The position numbers were made by a program, and so were the translations under genes. The notes under the pieces are model-generated. The model saw only the letters and a program-made list of their open reading frames with translations, had not been told where the DNA came from and did no database searches. Positions 1 to 7,360 of a stretch of 64,000 nucleotides of DNA are shown in pieces. The stretch is from NCBI GenBank assembly GCA_036375715.1, contig DASVBS010000069.1:1-64000 (forward strand), written 5' to 3'. The stretch's first letter is position 1, and each line of letters opens with the position of its first letter. The DNA is from Longimicrobiaceae bacterium. Lineage in GTDB: Bacteria; Gemmatimonadota; Gemmatimonadetes; Longimicrobiales; Longimicrobiaceae.

Positions 1-1188
1 CTGGCTGGACGCGGTGCAAGCCGCATGCGGTCTTCGCTGGTCGTCCTGCAGACCGCGCTCGCGGTGATGCTCCTGTCGGCCGCCGGCCTTCTGATCCGCA
101 GCTTTACGAAGCTGGTCGCGGTGGATCCGGGCTTCCGTACGGAGAGCGCGCTCGCGGTCGACCTCGCGCTTCCCTCCTCAGCTTACCCGGAGGAGGAGCA
201 GGTGCGAGCCTTTTACGCCGTGCTGCTGGAGAGGCTGCGCGGGCTCCCGGGTGTACAGGCCGCAGGCGCATCCAGCTCCCTGCCCATGGGGGGCTTCTAC
301 TGGGCGAGTCCGCTGCGGGTCGACGGGCTGCCCGATCCCGGGCCGGAGGATAATCGCGTGGTTCAGATCCGCGTGGTCACGCCCGAGCTCCTTGCGACGT
401 TGGGTGTCCCTGTTCTGCGCGGTCGTGGCTTCCTGCCAGGTGACGGTCCGGATGCACCGGTGGTGGCGCTGCTCACCAAATCTGCGGCAGCGCGGTATTT
501 CCTCGGCCGCGATCCGGTGGGCATGCGGGTGGCGCTCCAGGACGAGAACGAGTGGGCGGAGGTGGTGGGTGTCGTCGGCGACGTGCGCGGCGCCAACCTG
601 GCCGAGGATGCCGAGCCGGGCATCTACTTCGCGCACGCGCAGCGATCCTTACGCTCCATGTCGCTGGTCCTCCGCACGAGCTCCGATCCGACGGCGCTGA
701 TTCCGGCCATACGCCGCGAGGTGCAGGCGCTCGACGCCGACCTGCCGGTCTTCAATGCCCGAACCTTGGAGCAGGTGTTCGGCGAGGCGGTATCGCAGCC
801 CCGATTCTACATGCTTTTGCTTTCCATCTTCGGGGGAGCCGCGCTGTTGCTATCGGCGATCGGGATCTTCGGGGTCATGTCGTACGCGGTGGTGCAGCGG
901 ACCCGGGAGATCGGGATCCGCATCGCGCTCGGGGCGGCGCCGCGCTCGGTTCTGAGGATGGTGATCGGACGGGCAATGACGCTGACCCTGGGAGGGGTAG
1001 CGGTAGGCCTCGTAGGCGCCGCAGTCGGGACCCGGCTCCTGTCGGCGCTACTCTTCGGGGTATCGCCCGCCGATCCGCCGACACTGGCGAGCGTCGCGGT
1101 GATTCTCGCGGCGGTGGCCGTAGCTGCCAGCTATCTGCCGGCGCGGAGGGCGGTGCATGTGGATCCGGTCGTCGCGCTGCGGGGATAA
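1..1188 (+). CDS. ABC transporter permease, MacB/FtsX (ADOP) type, 3' part
   Basis: Inner-membrane permease of the MacB/FtsX superfamily, likely exporting or extruding a substrate together with an ABC ATPase. The frame is open from base 1, so the true start lies upstream; about 395 codons are visible. Seen: a membrane segment right at the beginning followed by RSFTKLVAVDPGF, the junction typical of the second half of duplicated ADOP permeases; then a periplasmic MacB-core-like region; then three C-terminal membrane segments beginning at SIFGGAALLLSAIGIFGV, with the RTREIGIRIALGA loop characteristic of FtsX domains. It ends with the usual DPVVALRG tail. The next gene is convergent. ADOP permeases are abundant in Acidobacteria and Gemmatimonadota. 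The substrate cannot be told from the sequence. Confidence 0.93.
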   Translation: MAGRGASRMRSSLVVLQTALAVMLLSAAGLLIRSFTKLVAVDPGFRTESALAVDLALPSSAYPEEEQVRAFYAVLLERLRGLPGVQAAGASSSLPMGGFYWASPLRVDGLPDPGPEDNRVVQIRVVTPELLATLGVPVLRGRGFLPGDGPDAPVVALLTKSAAARYFLGRDPVGMRVALQDENEWAEVVGVVGDVRGANLAEDAEPGIYFAHAQRSLRSMSLVLRTSSDPTALIPAIRREVQALDADLPVFNARTLEQVFGEAVSQPRFYMLLLSIFGGAALLLSAIGIFGVMSYAVVQRTREIGIRIALGAAPRSVLRMVIGRAMTLTLGGVAVGLVGAAVGTRLLSALLFGVSPADPPTLASVAVILAAVAVAASYLPARRAVHVDPVVALRG

Positions 1189-1260
1189 TTGCCCCGAGGG
1201 GAAGCGGGGGCGTCACAACCGTGCTCCCAGGCCTCGCTTGCGAGCCTCTGTCACCCGGGC

Positions 1261-3366
1261 TCAGCGCAGCTCTCGCAGGTCCGACTGCGTCCGCTCCGCT
1301 GCCCGCACCACCAGGTCCGCTACATCGGCAAGCCGGTGCTCGCCCTTCTGCAGCACTCGCACGGCAGCCCGTGCCAGGAAGCGCCGCTCGGCGTCCGTCA
1401 GGCTCTTGGCGGTGAGCACGACGACCGGGATCGCCGCCAGCGTCGAATCCGCCCGCATGGTGGCGAGGACCCCGAAGCCGTCGAGCACCGGCATCATCAG
1501 GTCGAGCACGACCACATCGGGAGGTAGACGCCGCATTTCCGCCAGAGCGCTCTCCCCGTCGGGTGCCTGACGCACCCGCAGCTTCGCCTCCGCGAGGAAC
1601 TTGGCGGCGACGCGCCTCGAGTCGGGGTCGTCGTCGACCACCAGGACGTCGTAGCTGTCGTCGTCCATCTCCCCCTCCTCCTCGTGCTCGCACCCCCGCG
1701 CGGCGGTGGATACGGCGTGGGTGAGCTGCGCCGCCGTGAACGGCTTCGGAACGAGGGAGAGCCATCCCAGATCGATTCCGCCAGTGGTAGCGTCCTCTCC
1801 AGGTATGCTGGCAATGGAGGGGAGGAGGAGGATCGCGGTCTGGTCGAGCTCCGGCACATCCTGCAGTGCGTGGGCGGCGCGCCAGACTGCGGCTTCACCG
1901 TTGCCGATGTCGAGCACGATCAGAGCGGCGTGTTCCTCGACGGCCAGGCTTGCGACGTGTTCCACCTGGGTGGTCCACCTCAGTCGCACTCCGGGTTCCA
2001 CCCGACGCTGCAGCTCCGCCAGCGCGAGCTCGTCACTGCCGAACGCAACCACCGAGACCGGCTGAGAGCGGGCCGCCCGCCGACGCTCGGACATGCGTCT
2101 CTCCGACCTCGTATCCCGCGCCTGGACCGCGGCCGCATGGTCGAGGTCGGACCGCCGCGGCGTACTTGCGCTCCTGGCCGGGAGCAGGACCAGCGTGAAA
2201 GTGGATCCCTCGCCGGGCATGCTCTCCGCCAGGATCTCCCCACCCATCAACCTCGCCAGCCGCTGAGCGATCGCCAGGCCGAGTCCGCTCCCGCCCTTTT
2301 CACGCGTCAGCTCTCCCCGGACCTGGTAGAAATCGGTGAAGACCCTCGGCAGGATCTGGGGGTCGATGCCGATGCCGGTGTCGGTCACGTGCACGCGGAC
2401 GCGTCCGTCGGCCTCCGTCTCGCAGCGAACGCGCACTGACCCTTCAGATGTGAATTTCAGAGCATTGCCGATCAGGTTGGTCAGGATCTGCCGCAACCGA
2501 CGAAGGTCGGCTCGAACCCGCGGCCATTCGCCTTGGTGGGGTTCCAGCACCAGCTCGATATTCTTTTCGGCCGCCTGGTTCTCGAGTAGTGACACCACCT
2601 CCTCTAGAACCGCGCCGAGGTGCACTGCCTGCAACTCGACGTCGAGCTTGTTCGCATCGGCCCGGGCGAGGTCCAGTACATCGTTGATGAGCTCGAGCAG
2701 GTGCCGCCCTCCCACCTGGATGCGTTTGACCTGTTCGCGCTGCCCGGGGGTGAGGGTCCCATCCAGCTCCATTTCCAGGAGGTCGGAGTAGCCGATGATG
2801 GCGTTCAGCGGCGTGCGCATCTCGTGGCTCATCACCGCCATAAACTGATCTTTGGCCCGCATGGCGGCGTCCAGCTCGCTCACCTTCTCCTGCAGCTGGT
2901 CGCGCAACACCTCCAGCTTGTGATTGCGGAGCTCGATGGCCATCCGGCTCTCCATCAGCTCGCGCTGGATCTGGAATTTCTCGATGGCGTTCTCGATGCC
3001 TCGGGCCAGCGCGGTGGAACTGAGCCCATCTTTGGCAAGGTAGTCCTGTGCACCTCGGCTCAGCGCCTCGGCGGCGATCTCATCACTCTGCTCACCCGTC
3101 AGAACGGCAACGGGCAGGGGCAGCCCTCCACGCACCTGGCGCTTGAGGGCGTCCAGGAAGTCGTTGCCATCCATATCGGGGAGATAGAAATCCGTGAGCA
3201 CGCAGTCGGGCTGCTCCTTGCGAACCATCTCCAGACCGGCGTCGCCCGTATCTGCCTCGAGGATCAGGTACTCGCGCGATTGTTTTGCGAGCAAGCGGCG
3301 AATCATCGCGCGGTCGTCGGCACTGTCGTCGACGACCAGCACCGTTCGTTTGGGCGGTGCATTCAT
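1261..3366 (-). CDS. Hybrid sensor histidine kinase with three receiver domains
   Basis: Cytoplasmic two-component protein of 701 aa. Domains seen in order: an N-terminal receiver (about 7-125; acidic pair 13-14, phospho-acceptor D59, K112); a coiled-coil linker (130-175); HisKA with H181 in MSHEMRTPLNA; HATPase with N297/N301, a DTGIGID G1 box near 329 and a GGSGLGLA G2 box near 358; a weak middle receiver-like domain (436-550; D486, K541 but no acidic pair); and a C-terminal receiver (573-690; D578/D579, D622, K674). There are no membrane segments, so the input is probably phosphotransfer or a partner protein. ATG 3366 was chosen because AAAGGGGG lies about 13 bases upstream and the receiver begins at once; a longer open frame upstream overlaps the next gene. 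It is the last gene of a five-gene operon. Confidence 0.93.
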   Translation of the reverse strand: MNAPPKRTVLVVDDSADDRAMIRRLLAKQSREYLILEADTGDAGLEMVRKEQPDCVLTDFYLPDMDGNDFLDALKRQVRGGLPLPVAVLTGEQSDEIAAEALSRGAQDYLAKDGLSSTALARGIENAIEKFQIQRELMESRMAIELRNHKLEVLRDQLQEKVSELDAAMRAKDQFMAVMSHEMRTPLNAIIGYSDLLEMELDGTLTPGQREQVKRIQVGGRHLLELINDVLDLARADANKLDVELQAVHLGAVLEEVVSLLENQAAEKNIELVLEPHQGEWPRVRADLRRLRQILTNLIGNALKFTSEGSVRVRCETEADGRVRVHVTDTGIGIDPQILPRVFTDFYQVRGELTREKGGSGLGLAIAQRLARLMGGEILAESMPGEGSTFTLVLLPARSASTPRRSDLDHAAAVQARDTRSERRMSERRRAARSQPVSVVAFGSDELALAELQRRVEPGVRLRWTTQVEHVASLAVEEHAALIVLDIGNGEAAVWRAAHALQDVPELDQTAILLLPSIASIPGEDATTGGIDLGWLSLVPKPFTAAQLTHAVSTAARGCEHEEEGEMDDDSYDVLVVDDDPDSRRVAAKFLAEAKLRVRQAPDGESALAEMRRLPPDVVVLDLMMPVLDGFGVLATMRADSTLAAIPVVVLTAKSLTDAERRFLARAAVRVLQKGEHRLADVADLVVRAAERTQSDLRELR

Positions 3367-3458
3367 CGCTCGATAATCCCCCTTTCTGCCAACCCACCTC
3401 GTCGGGCGGAGAAATCGGTTGTCGGTAAGGCCCGGCTCTGCATCCGCCCTGTCCTTCG

Positions 3459-4667
3459 TCACCCGCGCAAACCGTTGGTGCCGTTCGCCTTGAGCCAGAG
3501 AAAGCGAAAGGTTGCGCCCTCGCCCACGCGCGATTCCACCCACACCGTACCCCCCTGGCCCTCGACCAGGCGCTTCACCACGGCCAGTCCGATGCCGGTG
3601 CCCTGCGCGCGCTCTTCCGGTTCCACCGTGTGAAACAGGCTCCAGATCTTTTCCTGGGCTCGTTCCGGCATTCCCGGGCCGTTGTCGGCGACGTAGAACT
3701 CGTGGAACTGCCCGGCGTCGCGGACGCCGATTCGAACCCGAGGACGCGGACCGCCCGCGTAGCGCACAGCGTTGCCAACGAGGTTGTAGAAGACCTGTTG
3801 AAGCGGTGCGCGGCCAGTCACGACCACCGGCATCGACTCCACCTGGACATCCAGGCGCTCGGGAGGATCCAGCAACTCGATCACTTCCCGCACAAGCCCA
3901 CCTACGTCGACCGGCTCCGGCGGGGGCTGGTAGCGGGCGATGCGCGCGTACTCCAGGACGCCCTGAATCATGGCGTGCATGCGCGTCACCCTGTTGCGCA
4001 GGCGATCGAGGTGCTGTCTGCTCTCCCCGGTCAGGGCGTTGCCCAGGTCCTCTTCGAGCCACGTGGCGTAATTGTCGATGCTCCGCAGGGGGGCTCGGAG
4101 ATCGTGCGAGACCGCGTGAGCGAAGGCATCGAGCGCCCGATTGCTGCGCTCGAGGTCCTCGAGGGCTCGCGCCAGGCGGCTACGCTCTTTGAGCAGCTCG
4201 CGTTGCGTATTGGCCAGCTCGGAGTTGACCTCGAGGACCTGCCGGTGGAGCGCGTCCAGGCGAGGGTCGGGCCGGTGCTCGAGCAGCCAGAATCGACGCT
4301 CTTCCCGCTCCCAGAGCACCGCGAAGGCACGAGGCTCCGGGAGCGTTTCATCCCCCTTGAAGATCAGCTCCCATACCGGGGAGGAATGGTCAGGCTCACC
4401 CTTGTCGCTCTCCTCAGCCAGGCTCGCGCCCGTCGGTTTCTCACTGGCCGGATCATCGCTCGCCATCTCCAGGATCCGATTCCACTTGGAGAGAGAGGAG
4501 TCCGGGTCGAGTAGCTCGGCGAACGGACGTCTCATCACCTGGCGGCCCAGCTCGCGTTCGAGCCGACCATTGCTGTCGGTAATCGTGCCGTCGGCCGAGA
4601 GCTGCAGCACCACCCCGGGGAACTGACGGAAGCAGACGGGGAGGAGCTGCACGGATGGACGGTTCAT
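3459..4667 (-). CDS. PAS-domain sensor histidine kinase
   Basis: Soluble 402-aa histidine kinase. Seen: an N-terminal PAS-like segment (about 8-130, with FPGVVLQLSADGTITDSNG), a coiled coil (137-180), HisKA with H188 in HAVSHDLRAPLRSIDNY, and HATPase with NLVGNAVRY, DNGPGM and GTGIGLAVVKRL boxes. The HAVSHDLRAPL form is typical of phytochrome-like and energy-sensing kinases of the HWE-unrelated HPK1 type. Its ATG overlaps the stop of the upstream B12-binding gene (ATGA at 4664-4667), so the two are translationally coupled. The following hybrid kinase, 92 bases downstream, begins with a receiver and is the obvious phosphotransfer partner. The PAS ligand cannot be deduced. Confidence 0.92.
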   Translation of the reverse strand: MNRPSVQLLPVCFRQFPGVVLQLSADGTITDSNGRLERELGRQVMRRPFAELLDPDSSLSKWNRILEMASDDPASEKPTGASLAEESDKGEPDHSSPVWELIFKGDETLPEPRAFAVLWEREERRFWLLEHRPDPRLDALHRQVLEVNSELANTQRELLKERSRLARALEDLERSNRALDAFAHAVSHDLRAPLRSIDNYATWLEEDLGNALTGESRQHLDRLRNRVTRMHAMIQGVLEYARIARYQPPPEPVDVGGLVREVIELLDPPERLDVQVESMPVVVTGRAPLQQVFYNLVGNAVRYAGGPRPRVRIGVRDAGQFHEFYVADNGPGMPERAQEKIWSLFHTVEPEERAQGTGIGLAVVKRLVEGQGGTVWVESRVGEGATFRFLWLKANGTNGLRG

Positions 4668-5335
4668 CGAGGGGTGCTGAATTTCTGCTGGAGGAGCTCC
4701 ACGGCCTGCACCGCGTCCTCAGCGGTGAGATCAGCGCCCAGGCGCGTCGCCAGCGTGGGATTCTCCAGGAACGGCCGCCCGCCCACGAGGATCAGCGGCG
4801 GCTCCGGGATCGTCTTGCGGATGGCCTCGATCATGGCTCGCAGGCGTGGCAGGTGCGGGGCGATGGTAGCGGAGAGCGCCACGGCGTCGGGGCGCTTGCG
4901 CTCGATCATCGACAACAGGCTCTCCAGCGGGACCGAGGCCCCCAGGTATACGGTGTCCCATCCGCGCAGCTCGAGCAGGTCGCAGATCATGCGCAGGCCG
5001 ACCTCGTGGCGCTCGGTATCCGCACAGGCAGCGACCAGCGTGCGCCCCGTGCCCTCTCCCCAGGCGAAGAGCTGCCCGAACGCCCGTGTCATGGCCGCCT
5101 GGGTGATGGCGGTCGCCACGTGCTCGTCCGCGACGGTAATCGCGTTCTCCTGCCAGAGGCGGCCGATCTCGCGCATGGCCGGCTGGAAGACCTCGAGATA
5201 GAGCCGGCTGAGCTCGGTGCCGGCCTCGCATGCTTGATCCACCAGCCGAAAGGCTTCGCGCCGGTCGCCGCCGAGGACGGCGGTCAGGTATGCCTTCCTC
5301 AGCTCGACGGTGCCGTCGATGGTTGCAGTCGTCAT
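4664..5335 (-). CDS. Stand-alone cobalamin-binding (CarH-like) sensor protein
   Basis: Predicted 223-aa B12-binding protein. Seen: a four-helix cap domain (about 10-90) containing W61, nine residues, then E71-H72, which is the Wx9EH signature known from CarH-type adenosylcobalamin photoreceptors; and a Rossmann-like B12 domain (about 98-220) with ERHEVGLRM, an ExHxxG motif whose H110 would be the lower axial ligand, then GWDTVYLG and ILVGGRPF. There is no HTH domain, unlike CarH. The residue after W61 is Gln, where Thermus CarH has the His that ligates cobalt after photolysis. It sits between an unknown helical protein (ATGA overlap at 5332-5335) and a histidine kinase (ATGA overlap), so a role as signalling input to the kinases is likely. 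Light sensing itself is inference. Confidence 0.88.
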   Translation of the reverse strand: MTTATIDGTVELRKAYLTAVLGGDRREAFRLVDQACEAGTELSRLYLEVFQPAMREIGRLWQENAITVADEHVATAITQAAMTRAFGQLFAWGEGTGRTLVAACADTERHEVGLRMICDLLELRGWDTVYLGASVPLESLLSMIERKRPDAVALSATIAPHLPRLRAMIEAIRKTIPEPPLILVGGRPFLENPTLATRLGADLTAEDAVQAVELLQQKFSTPR

Positions 5336-5733
5336 GGCGTGCCTCCGCCGGGGGGCAGCTCCGCCAGTCCGGCCCGGAGGGAAGGGAAGATGGCCTCCGC
5401 CTCATCCTCCGGGAAGCGAGCCCGAATCCGGTCCTCGCTCAGCTCCAGGCTGACGGCCACCTCGTGTGTCGAGACTCCGCGGGCGCGCAGCAGCCCGTCG
5501 AGCCAGCGGACGTATCCAGCGAACATGTCGGGACGACCAAGGTCGACGGCGGGGGCCAGGTGCTCGAGGTTGTAGCGCATGTCCTGGAGGCACTTTCCGC
5601 GCCCGTACTCCCCGTACTTTGCCATCAGCTCGGGCATGCGCGCGTAGAGCGCCTCGGTGATCTCGAGCGCGAGTGATTCCTTCGATTCGAGCAGGCGCTC
5701 GGCGGCGCGAGATGCAGCGGTCAGGTCAGCCAT
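5332..5733 (-). CDS. Small helical protein of unknown function in the B12-sensor operon
   Basis: A 133-aa acidic, almost entirely helical protein without signal peptide or membrane segment. I do not recognise the family with confidence. The composition and spacing (YGEYGRGKCLQDMRYN, then FAGYVRWLDGLLRARGVS) resemble the helical regulatory modules that precede sensor or co-antagonist domains, for example RsbR-type N-terminal domains, but this is weak. It overlaps the preceding ABM-type gene by 13 bases and the following B12-binding gene by 4 bases, which argues that it is a dedicated component of this signalling operon, perhaps an adaptor of the cobalamin sensor. It contains one Cys and one conserved-looking His in RYNLEHL, but no evident metal or haem motif. 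Confidence 0.8.
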   Translation of the reverse strand: MADLTAASRAAERLLESKESLALEITEALYARMPELMAKYGEYGRGKCLQDMRYNLEHLAPAVDLGRPDMFAGYVRWLDGLLRARGVSTHEVAVSLELSEDRIRARFPEDEAEAIFPSLRAGLAELPPGGGTP

Positions 5734-6044
5734 TCGGGATCCCTCCTGGAGTCCATGAGGACCTCGAAGGCTTCGTGCCGTACGAGCGTGCGGCGCATGA
5801 TCTCGCCCGGCTCACGGGAGTGGGAGATCGAGTGCTCCGTGCTCTTCATGTAGCGCCGGAAGGCCTCGCGGTCCTCCCACGCGGTGAGGAAGGTGTGTGT
5901 GGCGTCGCTCCCCTGGGGTCGGAGGAGCTGCAGGTAGAGGAAGCCGGGGAACTCGTCGACGAGCCGCGACCGTTCGCGGAAGCGCCGCTCCAACTCTGGC
6001 CGATCTTCTTCGGCGACCGTGAGGTGCGAGATGAATACGAACAT
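5721..6044 (-). CDS. Antibiotic biosynthesis monooxygenase (ABM)-fold protein
   Basis: A 107-aa protein with a dimeric alpha+beta barrel ABM pattern. Seen: an initial beta strand MFVFISHLTV, the helix with EDRPELERRFRERSRLVDEFPGF, strand FLYLQLLRP, and the TAWEDREAFRRYMKS segment typical of ABM and HmoB-like proteins. Members include cofactor-independent oxygenases and haem-degrading monooxygenases, but many have no known activity, so the function is open. It is the first gene of the minus-strand sensory operon and overlaps the next gene by 13 bases. Its place upstream of a cobalamin sensor could mean tetrapyrrole handling; that is only an idea. Confidence 0.85.
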   Translation of the reverse strand: MFVFISHLTVAEEDRPELERRFRERSRLVDEFPGFLYLQLLRPQGSDATHTFLTAWEDREAFRRYMKSTEHSISHSREPGEIMRRTLVRHEAFEVLMDSRRDPEWLT

Positions 6045-6415
6045 GCCTGACCCGGGTTACGGTGTGCGAGTGACGGAGGCCAGGGCTTCGTACCGGCCAC
6101 GGAGGTGCGATGCGCGCGCGTTTGGGGAAGAGGCGGAAGAGGCGTCGGCAATGGTGGACTCAGTACCCGGGCGGGGTGCTTTCGGTCCCTGAATGAGGCG
6201 GTGGGGGAACGGCGGAGGGAGCGGGCGACGGTGCGGAGGGCCCGGAGCGGTTCGAGAAAGGCCGGCCGCTGGCAAAGGGGTGTCGCTTGGCGTGACGGCA
6301 ATGGCACTGACAACCACGAATGGGGCGGGCGAGACAATGGGTCGAGATCACCTTGCCACCCTGTCAGCTTGTCCCTCCTTGTCTCTCTGTCCCGCCCGTT
6401 CACCCCTTCATGCCC
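6045..6415. other. Intergenic region upstream of the sensory operon
   Basis: 371 bases between the start of the sensory operon and the end of the ATP-grasp gene, both on the minus strand. It must hold the operon promoter, but I see no convincing -35/-10 pair, no cobalamin riboswitch core and no clear terminator. Short open frames here have no recognisable protein character. Confidence 0.5.
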
Positions 6416-7360
6416 CTACCCGCCGGCGGCGAGCTGCTCCGCTAGTGCCCGGGTGATCGGCTGTCCCGTAGCCTCCTCGACGAAGAGCCACTGCCCCGCA
6501 GGATTGATTTCCAGGAACAGGTGCTCGCCGTCTGCGCGCCGCCGGAAGTCGAGGGCGCCGTAGACGAGGCCTAGTCGTCCCATCAGGCGGTGTATCCCCT
6601 CAACGATCTCGGGCGGGAGTGAGGTCTCGTTGGGACGTGCCCGATTAAGATTCATGCGAAAGTCCACCGGGTACTCGGCATCGCTCACGTCCATCTCCGC
6701 TGCAAAGATGCGCTCTCCCACCACAGTCACACGGACGTCCACACCCGGAACGTATTCCTGAAATATGACCGGAGCGATACGGACCAATTCGAGGTTCTCC
6801 AGTTCCTCCGATGTAACCAGGCGGGTCTCTCTCCAGGCGATCGGGGTCCCGGTGAAGCACTTGAAAACCGTCTGTCCGGGCTCACGACGATGCACAAACT
6901 CTCGCGCCGCGCGAGGATCGTTGGTCACCAGCGTGTCCGGAATCGGGAGCCCCAACGACTCCGCCACCGCGAGCTGATACGTCTTACGGTGGGCGGCTTC
7001 GTCCAGAAGGGGCTCGTTGATCCAGAAAGCGTCGAGGGAGCGCCAGAGGCCTGACAGCGCCTCGCGGCACTCGTTGACGGCGAACATCTGGTGCGCGGGG
7101 TCCTGGACCGCGGATTCGAGTCGAAAAGGCTGAGGCCGGCGCCACCATACGGCGCGAACAGAGTCGAGGTTCAGCACGCGGTCGCGTCGGTCCCGGAATC
7201 GACGCCCTGACTGGCCATTCGCGCCGAATTGCAGCGAGACCGCCGCGCGTACGGGAAACTCCGATAGGTCCAGTAGGAAAGGGACCTCCCCCATCTCGGT
7301 CAGCGTCTGCATGACCCTCCGGGCGTGGAGGTCAGACGCGCTGGACAGTATGAGGATCAC
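6416..7360 (-). CDS. MvdD-like ATP-grasp ligase (graspetide maturase family)
   Basis: A 314-aa ATP-grasp enzyme resembling the MvdC/MvdD peptide macrocyclases, which use ATP to join Asp or Glu side chains to Thr, Ser or Lys in a peptide. Seen: an N-terminal preATP-grasp region with AVWWRRPQPF; a central domain with DEAAHRKTYQLAVAESLGLPIPDTLVT and TVFKCFTGTPIAW; then QEYVPGVDVRV; and the C-terminal metal/ATP segment LVYGALDFRRRADGEHLFLE followed by INPAGQWLFVEEATG, a hallmark of this subfamily. The start is GTG at 7360, overlapping the stop of the upstream protease as GTGA, so the two are translationally coupled. The substrate is most likely the repeat segment of that protease; this is inference from neighbourhood and chemistry. 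Confidence 0.88.
   Translation of the reverse strand: MILILSSASDLHARRVMQTLTEMGEVPFLLDLSEFPVRAAVSLQFGANGQSGRRFRDRRDRVLNLDSVRAVWWRRPQPFRLESAVQDPAHQMFAVNECREALSGLWRSLDAFWINEPLLDEAAHRKTYQLAVAESLGLPIPDTLVTNDPRAAREFVHRREPGQTVFKCFTGTPIAWRETRLVTSEELENLELVRIAPVIFQEYVPGVDVRVTVVGERIFAAEMDVSDAEYPVDFRMNLNRARPNETSLPPEIVEGIHRLMGRLGLVYGALDFRRRADGEHLFLEINPAGQWLFVEEATGQPITRALAEQLAAGG

Noticed and set aside
6045..6415. Cobalamin riboswitch before the B12-sensor operon
   Set aside because: None of the conserved cobalamin-box blocks could be found in this region.
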